DNA of 49,144 nucleotides from Lachnospiraceae bacterium (GTDB taxonomy: Bacteria; Bacillota; Clostridia; Lachnospirales; Lachnospiraceae): contig JAJPWX010000094.1 in assembly GCA_021205755.1 (NCBI GenBank), forward strand, positions 1 to 49,144. Reading direction: 5' to 3'. This document shows, piece by piece, positions 8,066-17,426 of the stretch (positions are counted from its first letter, which is position 1; each line of letters opens with the position of its first letter). The notes below the pieces were generated by a model that did not search any database, was not told where the DNA came from, and worked only from the letters and a program-made list of their open reading frames with translations. A program made the position numbers and the translations under genes.

Positions 8066-8331
8066 TTTTCCGAGTCCTTTCCTCTTTCGTTTGTCAGGCC
8101 CAAAAGGTAGTCGGCAGATACATGGAAATGCTTTGCGATTGCCCTGACTTCAAAATCACTGGCAAAGCGCTGGCCTTTTTCGATTCGCAGAACGGTTAGC
8201 TCGTTGAACTCAGATCCTTCCGTCTGTAATCTGGCAGCCAGCGTCTTTTGGGAAATTCCTTCTTCGTTTCGTAATTCCAGCAGTCTGGTTCCGATGATAT
8301 TTTTGCTGTTTCCGTCCCAATAGATTTTCAT
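8062..8331 (-). CDS. XRE-family transcriptional regulator (upstream member of pair)
   Basis: A protein of 89 residues with a helix-turn-helix of the Cro/CI type (GISQKTLAARLQ, then LTVLRIEKGQRFASDFEVRA) and the common ending AKHFHVSADYLLGL. I chose ATG 8331 because GGGAG lies 13 bases upstream. A GTG at 8349 is possible and would add six residues. Two different XRE proteins in a four-base overlap could act as a heterodimer or as a regulator and its modifier. The promoter should lie in 8350-8450, but I see no clear boxes. Confidence 0.82.
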   Translation of the reverse strand: MKIYWDGNSKNIIGTRLLELRNEEGISQKTLAARLQTEGSEFNELTVLRIEKGQRFASDFEVRAIAKHFHVSADYLLGLTNERGKDSEK

Positions 8332-8501
8332 GCCCTCTGTTTCTCCCACTTCTATAGTTGAGCTAAGGATCTATCTGTTACGAAATAACTTTTGCTGTTA
8401 TTTTCTGACAGCTCCTTATCGGAAGTATATGGATTCCATTGTACTGATTTGAAAACCTGATACACTTCTAAAGATGAAGTTTCCCCAAAAAGATTTCCTC
8501 C

Positions 8502-8530
8502 TTGTCCAACTCTGCTTATCGTGGTAAAAT
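8502..8530 (+). promoter_or_regulatory. sigma-A-type promoter for murE
   Basis: TTGTCC (8502-8507) and TAAAAT (8525-8530) are separated by exactly 17 bases. The predicted start near 8537 places the inverted repeat at 8538-8600 in the leader. The rest of the gap 8332-8500 shows nothing I can name. Confidence 0.65.
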
Positions 8531-8537
8531 GTTCTTA

Positions 8538-8600
8538 ACAGTTCAGAACAGCATCAAAATGAAAAGACTGAAAAGACTGCTGTTCAGCAACAGTTCAGAA
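8538..8600 (+). repeat. dispersed inverted repeat, copy A (murE leader)
   Basis: GTTCAGAACAGCA (8541-8553) is followed by an A-rich spacer and TGCTGTTC (8578-8585), then a second CAGTTCAGAA. The first 30 bases, from ACAGTT through CATCAAAATGAAAAG, are nearly identical to copy B at 35851. The element lies between the murE promoter and its ribosome binding site, so it would be transcribed. Confidence 0.75.
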
Positions 8601-8674
8601 ACGGCGGCATGTGACTGTGCCCGCACCTGTTTCATATTTATAATAGGGAGAAATGACAAAGGAGAACCGATGAG

Positions 8675-10171
8675 ATGAAGCTGGAAAAACTGCTTGAGCG
8701 GATGGAATATGAATGTTTGCAGGGAACAGTTGACACGGATGTGAAAAAACTGGTGAATGATTCGCGGAAGGTCGAGGAGGGTTCTCTGTTTTTTTGTATA
8801 AAGGGAGCAGTGACGGACGGCCACAAGTATGTGCCGGATGTGGTGGCGAAGGGCGCGAAGGTGCTGGTCGTGCAGGATGCGGTGGAAGCACCGGAGAATG
8901 TGACTGTAATCCAGGTGGCGGATACGCGCTATGCGATGGCTCTGATGTCGGCGGCGTATTTTGAATATCCGGCGAATGAGATGCGCATCATCGGTGTGAC
9001 CGGAACAAAAGGCAAGACGACGACGACCTATATGGTAAAGTCGATTCTGGAGTCGGCTGGTTATAAGGTTGGTCTGATCGGGACGATTGAGGCGATTATC
9101 GGGGAGGAGAAAATCCCAGCGCACAATACGACGCCGGAGTCTTATACGATTCAGGAATATTTCCGCCGCATGGCGGACGCGGGCTGCCAGGTGGTGGTGA
9201 TGGAGGTCTCTTCGCAGGGGCTGATGCTGGAGCGTACGGCTGGGATTCCGTTTGAAATTGGAATTTTTACAAATATTGAGCCGGATCACATCGGACCGGC
9301 GGAGCATGAAAGCTTTGAGGATTACCTGGAGTGTAAAAGCCGCCTGTTCAAACAGTGTAAATACGGGATTTTGAATGCGGATGACGCACATCTGGAGGAG
9401 ATTCTGAAGGGGCATACCTGTGAGGTAGAGACTTTTGGCCTGTCGGAACAGGCGGGTGTGCGCGCAGAAAACTTACAGCTGGTATCGCGGCCAGGGTATC
9501 TGGGAATCGCCTATACGGTTTCGTGGAAGGATGAGAATGTTTCGGGAGAAGCGGAGCAGACTTCTTTTGATGTTGAGATTGACATTCCGGGTAAGTTTAG
9601 TGTATATAATTCTCTGACAGCGATTGCGATCTGCCGCCATTTTAAGGTAGGGATCGAAGATATCCAGAAAGCGCTGAAGGTGGCAAAGGTGAAAGGACGT
9701 GTCGAACTGGTAAAGGTTTCTGATGCGTTCACACTGATGATTGATTATGCGCACAACGCGATGGCGCTCCAGAGCCTTTTGGAGACGCTGCGGGAGTATC
9801 ACCCGCATCGCCTGGTCAGCGTATTTGGCTGCGGGGGGAACCGCTCGAAGCTTCGCCGTTATGAGATGGGAGAGGTTTCCGGAAAGCTTGCAGATCTGAC
9901 GGTGATCACTTCTGATAATCCGCGTTATGAGGAGCCGGAGGCAATTATTGAGGATATCGTGACGGGCATAGAGAAGACGGATGGGAAGTATATCAGGATT
10001 ACTGACCGCAAGGAGGCCATTGCCTGGGCGATTCACCATGGAGAGCCGGGGGATATCATTGTTCTGGCAGGCAAAGGACACGAGGATTACCAGGAGATCT
10101 GTGGCGTGCAGTATCCGATGGATGAGCGGGTGCTGATCCGCGAGATTCTGGAGGAAGATAAAAAGGGTTAA
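8675..10171 (+). CDS. murE: UDP-N-acetylmuramoyl-tripeptide synthetase MurE
   Basis: A protein of 498 residues, the normal Mur ligase length. It adds the third residue of the peptidoglycan stem peptide in the cytoplasm with ATP. The ATP loop is VTGTKGKTTT (108-117) and the UDP-substrate region is HNTTPES. The DNPR motif (414-417) is the one associated with meso-diaminopimelate rather than lysine as substrate. The Mur C-terminal motif GKGHEDYQ is present. The start ATG 8675 follows AAAGGAG. It heads the plus-strand block and lies 51 bases before priA, away from other mur genes. Its promoter and repeat-bearing leader are at 8502-8600. Confidence 0.95.
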   Translation: MKLEKLLERMEYECLQGTVDTDVKKLVNDSRKVEEGSLFFCIKGAVTDGHKYVPDVVAKGAKVLVVQDAVEAPENVTVIQVADTRYAMALMSAAYFEYPANEMRIIGVTGTKGKTTTTYMVKSILESAGYKVGLIGTIEAIIGEEKIPAHNTTPESYTIQEYFRRMADAGCQVVVMEVSSQGLMLERTAGIPFEIGIFTNIEPDHIGPAEHESFEDYLECKSRLFKQCKYGILNADDAHLEEILKGHTCEVETFGLSEQAGVRAENLQLVSRPGYLGIAYTVSWKDENVSGEAEQTSFDVEIDIPGKFSVYNSLTAIAICRHFKVGIEDIQKALKVAKVKGRVELVKVSDAFTLMIDYAHNAMALQSLLETLREYHPHRLVSVFGCGGNRSKLRRYEMGEVSGKLADLTVITSDNPRYEEPEAIIEDIVTGIEKTDGKYIRITDRKEAIAWAIHHGEPGDIIVLAGKGHEDYQEICGVQYPMDERVLIREILEEDKKG

Positions 10172-10222
10172 AATAATAGTGATAAGAGCATCAGATTAGA
10201 ACAGTTACCGAGAGGACGGCAT

Positions 10223-12616
10223 ATGGATTTGTACGCGGATATCATCATTGATATCTCACACAGTAAACTGGATCAGACGTTTCAGTACCGGGTTCCGCCG
10301 GAACTGGCGGATGTTCTGGAGCCGGGGGATGTGGTGGAGCTTCCGTTTGGAAACGGGAATCGGCTGAAAAAGGGATATGTACTCCGCATTTCGACGAGCA
10401 TGAAGTGTCCCCCGGAAAAGATGAAGACAATTGTCAGGTGCGTGACAGAGCCTGGCGGCGCGCAGTCGAAGCTGATTACGCTGGCGCTCTGGATGCGCGA
10501 TTATTATGGCTCGACGACGGTGCAGGCGCTGCGCACGGTGCTTCCGTTTCGGGATAAGGCGGCTCCGAAAAAGAAAAAGAGCGTCAGTCTGGCGATTTGT
10601 GCGGAGGATGCGAAGCGCCAGCTGGAGGAATTGCGGAAAAAACATCAGACGGCGCGGGCGCGGCTTTTGGAGGCATTGATCGAAGAGCCGGTGCTCCCGC
10701 AGGAGGTGGTGACGGGCACACTTCGCATTACGCAGCCGGTACTGCGCGCGATGGAGCAGATGGGGCTCATCCGATGTGAGGCGGAGCAGATATATCGAAC
10801 GCCTGCGATCCTGGAGCAGTTGAGAACGCAGATGCAGGAGGAACACAATTGTACTCCGCCAAGAGTAACTGCCGGATCTGACCAGAACCATGATCAGAAT
10901 GCGTGTAATGAAAATATACAAGACGATTCGTCAATTGAGAACACGCATTCCGTTACTGGGTTTACCCTGACGCTTGAGCAACGAAAGGTAGTGGACACGA
11001 TCTGTACCTCCTTGCGTGGAAGGGAACGACATCCAGAATCCGTTTTCCAGCCTCAGCCAAACACAACTGGCTGTACGGAATTCCTGATCCATGGCGCGAC
11101 CGGCACTGGCAAGACGGCAGTCTATATGGAGCTGATTGCGGAGACGCTGCGGCAGGGAAAGCAGGCGATTCTGCTGATTCCGGAAATTTCACTGACGTAT
11201 CAGAATGTCGTTCGCTTTTACCATGCGTTTGGCGACCGGATTTCGATTTTGCATTCGCGGCTTTCGCAGGCCGAACGGTATGACCAGTTCGAGCGGGCGA
11301 AGGAGGGGGACATTGATGTGATGATCGGGCCGCGCTCCGCATTGTTTACGCCGTTTGAGCGTCTGGGTCTGATCATTATCGACGAGGAGCATGAGCCTTC
11401 TTATAAAAGTGAGACGACGCCGCGTTATGACGCGCGGGAGGTCGCGCGCAAGCGAGCCGCGCTGGAGGGAGCGGTTCTGGTGCTTGGTTCCGCTACTCCA
11501 TCTCTGGAATCTTATTACGCGGCGAAAAATGGAATGAGTACCCTGCTGGTGATGGAGCACCGTCCGACAGGCGGCCAGCTCGCGGATGTGACCATTGTAG
11601 ATATGCGCAGGGAGCTGCGGGACGGAAACAGTTCGATTTTAAGCCGTACACTGCTGGAAAAGATACGCACACACCTGGAGCAGGGACAGCAGTGTATGCT
11701 GTTTCTCAACCGCCGGGGCTATGCGGGATTTGTTTCCTGCCGCTCCTGCGGCCATGTGATGAAATGTCCGCACTGCGATGTATCTCTTTCCCTTCATCAG
11801 GGCGGACGCCTGGTCTGTCATTATTGCGGATATGAAGAACGGGCGGTGAAAAAATGCCCAGTTTGCGGCTCACCCTTTATTGGAGGGTTTAAGGCGGGAA
11901 CACAGCAGATTGAAGCTGTGGTGGCTGCCGCCTTTCCCAGAGCGCGGATTTTACGGATGGACGCGGATACGACGAGAGGGAAAGACGGACACGCGGAGAT
12001 TTTGCGGGCGTTCGGCGCTCATGAGGCGGATATTCTGATCGGCACACAGATGATTGTAAAGGGACATGACTTCCCGCAGGTGGCGCTGGTCGGCGCGCTC
12101 GCGGCGGATTTATCGCTGAATGTCAGCGATTTTCGGGCGGCAGAACGTACCTATCAGCTCTTGGCGCAGGCGGCGGGCAGGGCCGGGCGCGGAACGATTC
12201 CGGGTGAGGTAGTGATTCAGACCTATCTGCCGGAGCACTACGCGATCACCTGCTCGGCGGCGCAGACCTATGAGCCTTTTTACGAGCAGGAAATGAGCTA
12301 CCGTTCCCTTTCGGGCTACCCGCCGACGGGGAGTCTGATGGCGGTGCATTGCGCCTCGGAGGATAAGGAACGGCTGGCTGCGGCGGTTGGTTATCTGGCA
12401 CGGTTTGCCGGAGGGCTGGCGGAAAAGTATCACGCGGTCGTCATGGGACCTTCGGACGAAGCGATCGCGAAGATGAAGGATATTTACCGCATGGTTTTAT
12501 ACATTAGACACAAGGATTCCAAAGCCCTGACATCAATCAAAAATTATATGGAACAATATATTGAGATGAACAGCGGCTTTCATGATATTATGATTAATTT
12601 TGAAAGGCAGGATTAA
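10223..12616 (+). CDS. priA: primosomal helicase PriA (protein N')
   Basis: A protein of 797 residues, a 3'-5' helicase that reloads the replisome at stalled forks. The N-terminal 3'BD-like domain begins ADIIIDISHSKLDQTFQY. Walker A is GATGTGKT (291-298) and the Walker B box is DEEH (387-390). A double zinc-binding segment starts at C506 with paired CxxC motifs (CRSCGH, CPHC, CHYCGY, CPVC). The helicase motif QMIVKGHDFP is also present. A low-complexity insertion of about 60 residues (roughly 210-270) is rich in N, Q and D and is not typical. The murE-priA-def-fmt order is common in Clostridia. Confidence 0.96.
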   Translation: MDLYADIIIDISHSKLDQTFQYRVPPELADVLEPGDVVELPFGNGNRLKKGYVLRISTSMKCPPEKMKTIVRCVTEPGGAQSKLITLALWMRDYYGSTTVQALRTVLPFRDKAAPKKKKSVSLAICAEDAKRQLEELRKKHQTARARLLEALIEEPVLPQEVVTGTLRITQPVLRAMEQMGLIRCEAEQIYRTPAILEQLRTQMQEEHNCTPPRVTAGSDQNHDQNACNENIQDDSSIENTHSVTGFTLTLEQRKVVDTICTSLRGRERHPESVFQPQPNTTGCTEFLIHGATGTGKTAVYMELIAETLRQGKQAILLIPEISLTYQNVVRFYHAFGDRISILHSRLSQAERYDQFERAKEGDIDVMIGPRSALFTPFERLGLIIIDEEHEPSYKSETTPRYDAREVARKRAALEGAVLVLGSATPSLESYYAAKNGMSTLLVMEHRPTGGQLADVTIVDMRRELRDGNSSILSRTLLEKIRTHLEQGQQCMLFLNRRGYAGFVSCRSCGHVMKCPHCDVSLSLHQGGRLVCHYCGYEERAVKKCPVCGSPFIGGFKAGTQQIEAVVAAAFPRARILRMDADTTRGKDGHAEILRAFGAHEADILIGTQMIVKGHDFPQVALVGALAADLSLNVSDFRAAERTYQLLAQAAGRAGRGTIPGEVVIQTYLPEHYAITCSAAQTYEPFYEQEMSYRSLSGYPPTGSLMAVHCASEDKERLAAAVGYLARFAGGLAEKYHAVVMGPSDEAIAKMKDIYRMVLYIRHKDSKALTSIKNYMEQYIEMNSGFHDIMINFERQD

Positions 12617-12620
12617 AACA

Positions 12621-13151
12621 ATGGCTTTGAGGCAGATCAGAATTTACGGAGATGAGAAACTGGCAAAGGCGTGCCGCCCGGTGCAATATGTAAGCCCGCG
12701 CACGAAGCTGCTGATCCGGGATATGCTGGATACGATGTATGAGGCAAACGGCGTCGGACTGGCTGCGCCGCAGGTCGGGATTTTAAAGCAGATCGTAGTG
12801 ATTGATATCGGAGATGCAGGGGAAGAGGATACGGAAGATGCGAATACTAAGCCGGGAATCGGCTGCGGAGACGGCCCGCTGGTGATGATCAATCCGGAGA
12901 TTCTGGAGACATCCGGTGAGCAGACGGGGCAGGAAGGCTGCTTAAGCCTGCCGGGTCAGGCGGGAATGGTGACACGCCCGGAATATGTAAAGGTAAAAGC
13001 GTTTGATGAGGATATGAAGGAATTTGTAGTGGAAGGCAGAGGCCTTCTTGCGCGCGCAATCTGTCATGAATGTGACCATTTGCAGGGAATTATGTATGTG
13101 GAAAAAGTGGAAGGCGACCTGTTTGAGGTGACTGACGAGGAAGAAGAGTGA
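12621..13151 (+). CDS. def: peptide deformylase
   Basis: A protein of 176 residues that removes formyl from N-terminal methionine. All three family motifs are present: GVGLAAPQVG (from 44), EGCLSLPG (C107 is a metal ligand) and HECDH (149-153, ligands H149 and H153, catalytic E150). The start ATG 12621 lies 5 bases after the priA stop, with AAAGGCAGG upstream. A GTG/ATG inside priA would be longer but lacks a binding site. It lies 7 bases before fmt, the enzyme that adds the formyl group. Confidence 0.96.
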   Translation: MALRQIRIYGDEKLAKACRPVQYVSPRTKLLIRDMLDTMYEANGVGLAAPQVGILKQIVVIDIGDAGEEDTEDANTKPGIGCGDGPLVMINPEILETSGEQTGQEGCLSLPGQAGMVTRPEYVKVKAFDEDMKEFVVEGRGLLARAICHECDHLQGIMYVEKVEGDLFEVTDEEEE

Positions 13152-13158
13152 TGAAGGT

Positions 13159-14169
13159 ATGTTGAAAAATGTTGTCTTTATGGGAACGCCTGATTTCGCG
13201 GTGGGTACATTAAAGGCGCTGATTGCGTCAGAAAAGTATCAGGTACAGGCGGTTTTTTCTCAGCCGGATAAGCCCAAAGGCCGCAGCGGTGCGCTGCAGA
13301 TGCCGCCGGTGAAGGCAGTTGCGGTGGAGGCTGGGATTCCGGTTTATCAGCCGGTAAAAATCCGTGAGCCCCAGTGGCTGGAGCTTTTAGATGACCTTCG
13401 TCCCGACGTGATTGTGGTGGTGGCGTTCGGGCAGATCATTCCGCAGGCGATTCTTGATCTGCCGGAATACGGCTGTATCAATGTTCATGCGTCGCTGCTT
13501 CCGAAATACCGCGGTGCCGCGCCAATTCAGTGGGCAGTGATTAACGGCGAAAAGGAGTCTGGTGTGACCACGATGCGCATGGATGCCGGACTAGACACCG
13601 GAGATATGATTTTACGTAAAGTGGTGATGCTTGATAAGGAAGAGACGGGCGGGAGCCTGTTTGACAAGCTGAGCGAGACGGGAGCCGGATTGCTTCTGGA
13701 GACGCTGGAGGCGCTTGAAAATGGCAGCGTCCATTTTGAAAAGCAGCCGGCGGATAGTCCAACGCCTTACGCGGCGATGCTGACAAAAGCGGATGGACGT
13801 ATCGATTGGAGCATGAGCGCGCGGAAGATTGAATGCCGAATCCGCGGCCTGGATCCGTGGCCGGGCGCCTGGACCAGATTTCACGGAAAGCTGCTGAAAA
13901 TCTGGAAGGCAGAGGTTGTGGAAGAGGCCGCGAAAGGGCGGTGCCAGATCCTGGAGGGGCAATCACAGATGGAAGATGAACAGCCGCAGGCTGTGGCGCA
14001 AAACCGGGATGCTTTCGGCACCGTATGTGCGGTTACAAAAAATGCGCTCTATGTACAAACCGGAGACGGCATTCTCTCGATTCTGGAACTGCAGCCGGAA
14101 GGAAAGAAACGGATGTCTATCGATGCATTTTTGCGCGGTTATCCGGTGAAAACTGGGGAGAATATTTAA
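13159..14169 (+). CDS. fmt: methionyl-tRNA formyltransferase
   Basis: A protein of 336 residues that transfers formyl from 10-formyl-THF to initiator Met-tRNA. It starts VVFMGTPDFAVGTLKAL. The catalytic segment is INVHASLLPKYRGAAPIQWA, with the SLLPKxRG signature, and the tetrahydrofolate-site segment is MDAGLDTGDM. The C-terminal tRNA-binding domain from about 220 contains GLDPWPGAWT. A Q/E-rich insertion of about 20 residues (EGQSQMEDEQPQ) sits inside that domain. It is in an operon with def. Confidence 0.96.
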   Translation: MLKNVVFMGTPDFAVGTLKALIASEKYQVQAVFSQPDKPKGRSGALQMPPVKAVAVEAGIPVYQPVKIREPQWLELLDDLRPDVIVVVAFGQIIPQAILDLPEYGCINVHASLLPKYRGAAPIQWAVINGEKESGVTTMRMDAGLDTGDMILRKVVMLDKEETGGSLFDKLSETGAGLLLETLEALENGSVHFEKQPADSPTPYAAMLTKADGRIDWSMSARKIECRIRGLDPWPGAWTRFHGKLLKIWKAEVVEEAAKGRCQILEGQSQMEDEQPQAVAQNRDAFGTVCAVTKNALYVQTGDGILSILELQPEGKKRMSIDAFLRGYPVKTGENI

Positions 14170-14200
14170 AAAGCTTTGCTGTAATGAGGAGGAGTGCCCA

Positions 14201-14899
14201 ATGTATTATGGATATTACGGATTTGACTGGACGTATCTGCTGGTAATAATCGGGCTGGTGCTTTCTCTGGTCGCGTCGGCTCATGTGAAAAATACATTCC
14301 GAAAATATGACAATGTGCGCAGTATGCGCAACCTGACCGGAGCAATGGCGGCGCAGAAGGTGCTGCAGAGTGCCGGACTTTACGACGTGCGGATTGAGCG
14401 GGTGTCCGGTGAACTGACGGATCATTATGATCCGCGTACAAAGACGCTGCGCCTTTCAAACAGCACCTATGGCTCGAGCTCTGTTGCGGCAGTCTGCGTG
14501 GCGGCGCATGAGTGCGGGCATGCGGTGCAGGATCAAGTGGGTTACGCGCCGCTCGCGTTTCGCAGCTCGCTGGTGCCGGTGGCGAATTTTGGCTCTTCGT
14601 TGGGATGGCCGATTTTTCTGTTTGGCTGGATTTTATCCTTTCAGCCGCTGATCACAGCGGGGATTGTATTATTTACGCTGGCTGTACTGTTTCAGCTGGT
14701 GACGCTGCCGGTAGAGTTTAATGCTTCCTCCCGTGCTCTGCGGATTCTGGAAGATACACATATTTTGGGAGACCAGGAGATAGCGGCTGGCCGGAAAGTG
14801 CTCGGAGCAGCGGCATTGACGTATGTGGCCAGCCTGGCGGCTTCCCTGCTGCAGCTGCTGCGGCTGGTGCTTCTGTCAGGAGGGAGACGGCGCAAATGA
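14201..14899 (+). CDS. YugP-type membrane zinc metallopeptidase
   Basis: A protein of 232 residues. The zinc motif HECGHAVQD (about residue 104) follows one N-terminal transmembrane helix (LLVIIGLVLSLVAS, about 9-25). Two or three further hydrophobic helices follow near 125-175 and at the C-terminus. The N-terminus is glycine/tyrosine rich (YYGYYGFDWTY). The family (Zn_peptidase_2) is standard between fmt and rsmB in Clostridia. Its substrate is unknown, and membrane-protein processing is the likely role. It overlaps rsmB by four bases (ATGA). Confidence 0.9.
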   Translation: MYYGYYGFDWTYLLVIIGLVLSLVASAHVKNTFRKYDNVRSMRNLTGAMAAQKVLQSAGLYDVRIERVSGELTDHYDPRTKTLRLSNSTYGSSSVAAVCVAAHECGHAVQDQVGYAPLAFRSSLVPVANFGSSLGWPIFLFGWILSFQPLITAGIVLFTLAVLFQLVTLPVEFNASSRALRILEDTHILGDQEIAAGRKVLGAAALTYVASLAASLLQLLRLVLLSGGRRRK

Positions 14900-16248
14900 C
14901 GAAACCGGTGAATATTCGTGAGATATGTCTTGGTATGTTAATGGAAATTACCGAGGAAGAGGCTTACAGCCATGTGGTAGTGCGGGAGACACTGGAAAAA
15001 TATCAGTATCTGGAGAAAAGAGACCGCGCCTTTATCACAAGAGTTGTAGAGGGTACACTGGAGCATATGATTCAACTTGACTATATTATCGAACAGTTTT
15101 CCAACGTACCGGTATATAATATGAAGCCTCTGATCCGCAACCTGCTGCGGATGTCTGTGTACCAGCTTAAATATATGGACAGTGTGCCGGATTCTGCCGT
15201 CTGCAATGAGGCGGTCCGGCTGGCGCAGAAAAGGGGCTTTTATAATCTGAAAGGCTTTGTCAATGGCGTACTGCGCAACACTGCGCGCAGGCTTTCTCAG
15301 GTGCGCTATCCGGATCCCCAGCAGGAGCCGATGCGCTATCTTTCGGTCAAATATTCGTTTCCAGTCTGGATGATCAGTAAGTGGGTGACACAGTTTGGCT
15401 ATGAGACGACGGAGACCATGTGCCGGGATTCCCATATAGGGAAAGGTACCGTTGTGCGCTGCAATCTGGCAAAGGCATCCAAAGAGGAGATTTTGCAGGA
15501 ACTCACTGCGCAGAACATCACGGTAAAGCAGCACCCCTATCTTGATTACGCGCTGGAAATATCGGATTACAATTATATTGGCGCTGTTTCTGCATTTCGC
15601 AAGGGATGGATTCAGGTGCAGGATATCAGTTCTATGCTCGTAGCGGAAATCGCGGCGCCAAACTGGGGGGATTACTGCATTGATGTCTGCGCGGCTCCCG
15701 GCGGTAAAAGTCTGCATATTTCGGATAAACTGATGGGCAGCGGTTACGTTGAGGCACGGGATATCTCTGAACGCAAGGTGCAGATGATGCAGGAAAATAT
15801 CGAGCGGACGGAGGCAATTAACATTCGTGCGATGCGGATGGATGCGACTGTGATGGACGAGGAGTCCAGAGGAAAGGCCGATATTGTGCTGGCGGATGTC
15901 CCCTGTTCCGGCCTCGGTGTGATCCGCAAAAAACAGGATATCAAATATAAAATGTCGGAAAAACAGCAGCAGGATATTATCCGGCTGCAGCGGCGGATTC
16001 TGCAAACGGTACAGGAGTACGTGCGCCCGGGCGGGACACTGATCTACAGCACCTGTACAGTCGGAGCAGATGAGAATCAATTTAACGTCAAATGGTTTCT
16101 GGAAAACTTTCCGTTTCATCTTGAAAGCATCGACCCATATATCTGTGAAGAACTGAAAAACCGTACGACTGCGGGCGGATATATCCAGCTCTTACCGGGT
16201 GTGCACCAGTCCGACGGATTTTTTATCGCGCGCCTGAGGAGGAACTGA
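14896..16248 (+). CDS. rsmB: 16S rRNA m5C967 methyltransferase RsmB
   Basis: A protein of 450 residues. The first 140 residues form a NusB-like RNA-binding domain. The C-terminal SAM domain has motif I DVCAAPGGKS, the release cysteine in DVPCSGLG (C337) and the catalytic cysteine in STCTVG (C387). It methylates C967 of 16S rRNA. The start overlaps the YugP gene by four bases, and rlmN follows after four, so the genes are translationally coupled. Confidence 0.95.
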   Translation: MTKPVNIREICLGMLMEITEEEAYSHVVVRETLEKYQYLEKRDRAFITRVVEGTLEHMIQLDYIIEQFSNVPVYNMKPLIRNLLRMSVYQLKYMDSVPDSAVCNEAVRLAQKRGFYNLKGFVNGVLRNTARRLSQVRYPDPQQEPMRYLSVKYSFPVWMISKWVTQFGYETTETMCRDSHIGKGTVVRCNLAKASKEEILQELTAQNITVKQHPYLDYALEISDYNYIGAVSAFRKGWIQVQDISSMLVAEIAAPNWGDYCIDVCAAPGGKSLHISDKLMGSGYVEARDISERKVQMMQENIERTEAINIRAMRMDATVMDEESRGKADIVLADVPCSGLGVIRKKQDIKYKMSEKQQQDIIRLQRRILQTVQEYVRPGGTLIYSTCTVGADENQFNVKWFLENFPFHLESIDPYICEELKNRTTAGGYIQLLPGVHQSDGFFIARLRRN

Positions 16249-16251
16249 ACC

Positions 16252-17400
16252 ATGCAGGAACAAGTCAGCAAAGGGACATCGAAAGATTTGGAACCGGCAA
16301 TGAGGAATGCAGCAGTGGAGCCCAAAACGGATATAAAATCTCTGACACTGGAGGAGCTTACTGCGGAGGTAACCGCGCTGGATGAAAAACCGTTCCGCGC
16401 AAAGCAGCTGTATCAGTGGATGCATCAGAAGCTGGCACGTGATTACGATGAGATGACGAATCTGCCGAAAGCCTTTCGGGAAAAGCTGCGTGAAAAATAT
16501 ACATATACCGCACATACGCTGGTGGAACGACTCGTTTCAGAAGTAGACGGGACGGAAAAATATCTGTTTGGTCTTGCTGATGGCAATGTGATTGAAAGTG
16601 TGCTGATGCGTTATCATTTTGGAAATTCCGTCTGTATCTCCTCTCAGGTTGGCTGCCGGATGGGCTGTCGGTTTTGTGCCTCGACGCTTGGGGGGCTTAC
16701 GAGAAATCTCCTTCCATCAGAAATGTTAGATCAGGTTTACGCAATCCAGAGGCTGACCGGAGAAAGAGTTTCACACCTGGTAGTGATGGGAACCGGGGAA
16801 CCATTGGATAATTATGACAATTTGCTTCGATTTATCCGGCTTTTATCGGACGAAAATGGTTTGAATATCAGCCAGAGGAACATCACGGTATCGACCTGCG
16901 GACTTGTAGAAAAAATCCGTGAGCTGGCGGAGGAACACCTGCAGATAACGCTTGCTCTCTCTCTGCATGCTTCCTCTCAGGAAAAACGAAAAGCGCTGAT
17001 GCCGGTTGCGTATCAATACGACCTGGGCGATGTGCTCGGAGCCTGCCGGTATTATTTTGAACAGACTGGGCGGAGAATGACGTTTGAGTACAGCCTGGTG
17101 GGCGGTGTGAATGACTCGCAGGAAGACGCGGAACGTCTCGCAAAGCTTCTGGGCGGAATGAATTGTCATATCAATTTAATACCGGTCAATCCGATTAAAG
17201 AAAGAGATTACGTGCAGTCTGGCCAAAAGGTGATTGCTGCATTTAAAAATAAACTTGAAAAATACGGAATAAATGTTACTATTAGAAGAGAAATGGGGCG
17301 CGATATAAGCGGCGCCTGCGGGCAGCTCCGTAAAGGATATATGGAAAAAGAAGCGTTACATAAAGAGAACGGAGGAACGTCCGTGGGCGGAATCCTGTAG
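16252..17400 (+). CDS. rlmN: 23S rRNA/tRNA adenine-C2 methyltransferase RlmN
   Basis: A protein of 382 residues, a radical-SAM enzyme that makes 2-methyladenine at A2503 of 23S rRNA and A37 of some tRNAs. The iron-sulfur cysteines are in GCRMGCRFC (C135, C139, C142). The methyl-accepting cysteine is C356 in ISGACGQL. MGTGEPLDNYDN is the SAM-binding GEP motif. An N-terminal extension of about 25 residues before LTLEELTAEV is not conserved, so a later start is possible, but AGGAGG just upstream supports ATG 16252. Confidence 0.95.
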   Translation: MQEQVSKGTSKDLEPAMRNAAVEPKTDIKSLTLEELTAEVTALDEKPFRAKQLYQWMHQKLARDYDEMTNLPKAFREKLREKYTYTAHTLVERLVSEVDGTEKYLFGLADGNVIESVLMRYHFGNSVCISSQVGCRMGCRFCASTLGGLTRNLLPSEMLDQVYAIQRLTGERVSHLVVMGTGEPLDNYDNLLRFIRLLSDENGLNISQRNITVSTCGLVEKIRELAEEHLQITLALSLHASSQEKRKALMPVAYQYDLGDVLGACRYYFEQTGRRMTFEYSLVGGVNDSQEDAERLAKLLGGMNCHINLIPVNPIKERDYVQSGQKVIAAFKNKLEKYGINVTIRREMGRDISGACGQLRKGYMEKEALHKENGGTSVGGIL

Positions 17401-17426
17401 TGGGTTAAAAAGAAAGGACTGACACA

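Noticed and set aside
14938-16119. Open frame of 393 codons on - opposite rsmB
   Set aside because: rsmB motifs and operon coupling are unambiguous. The antisense frame has no start signal.
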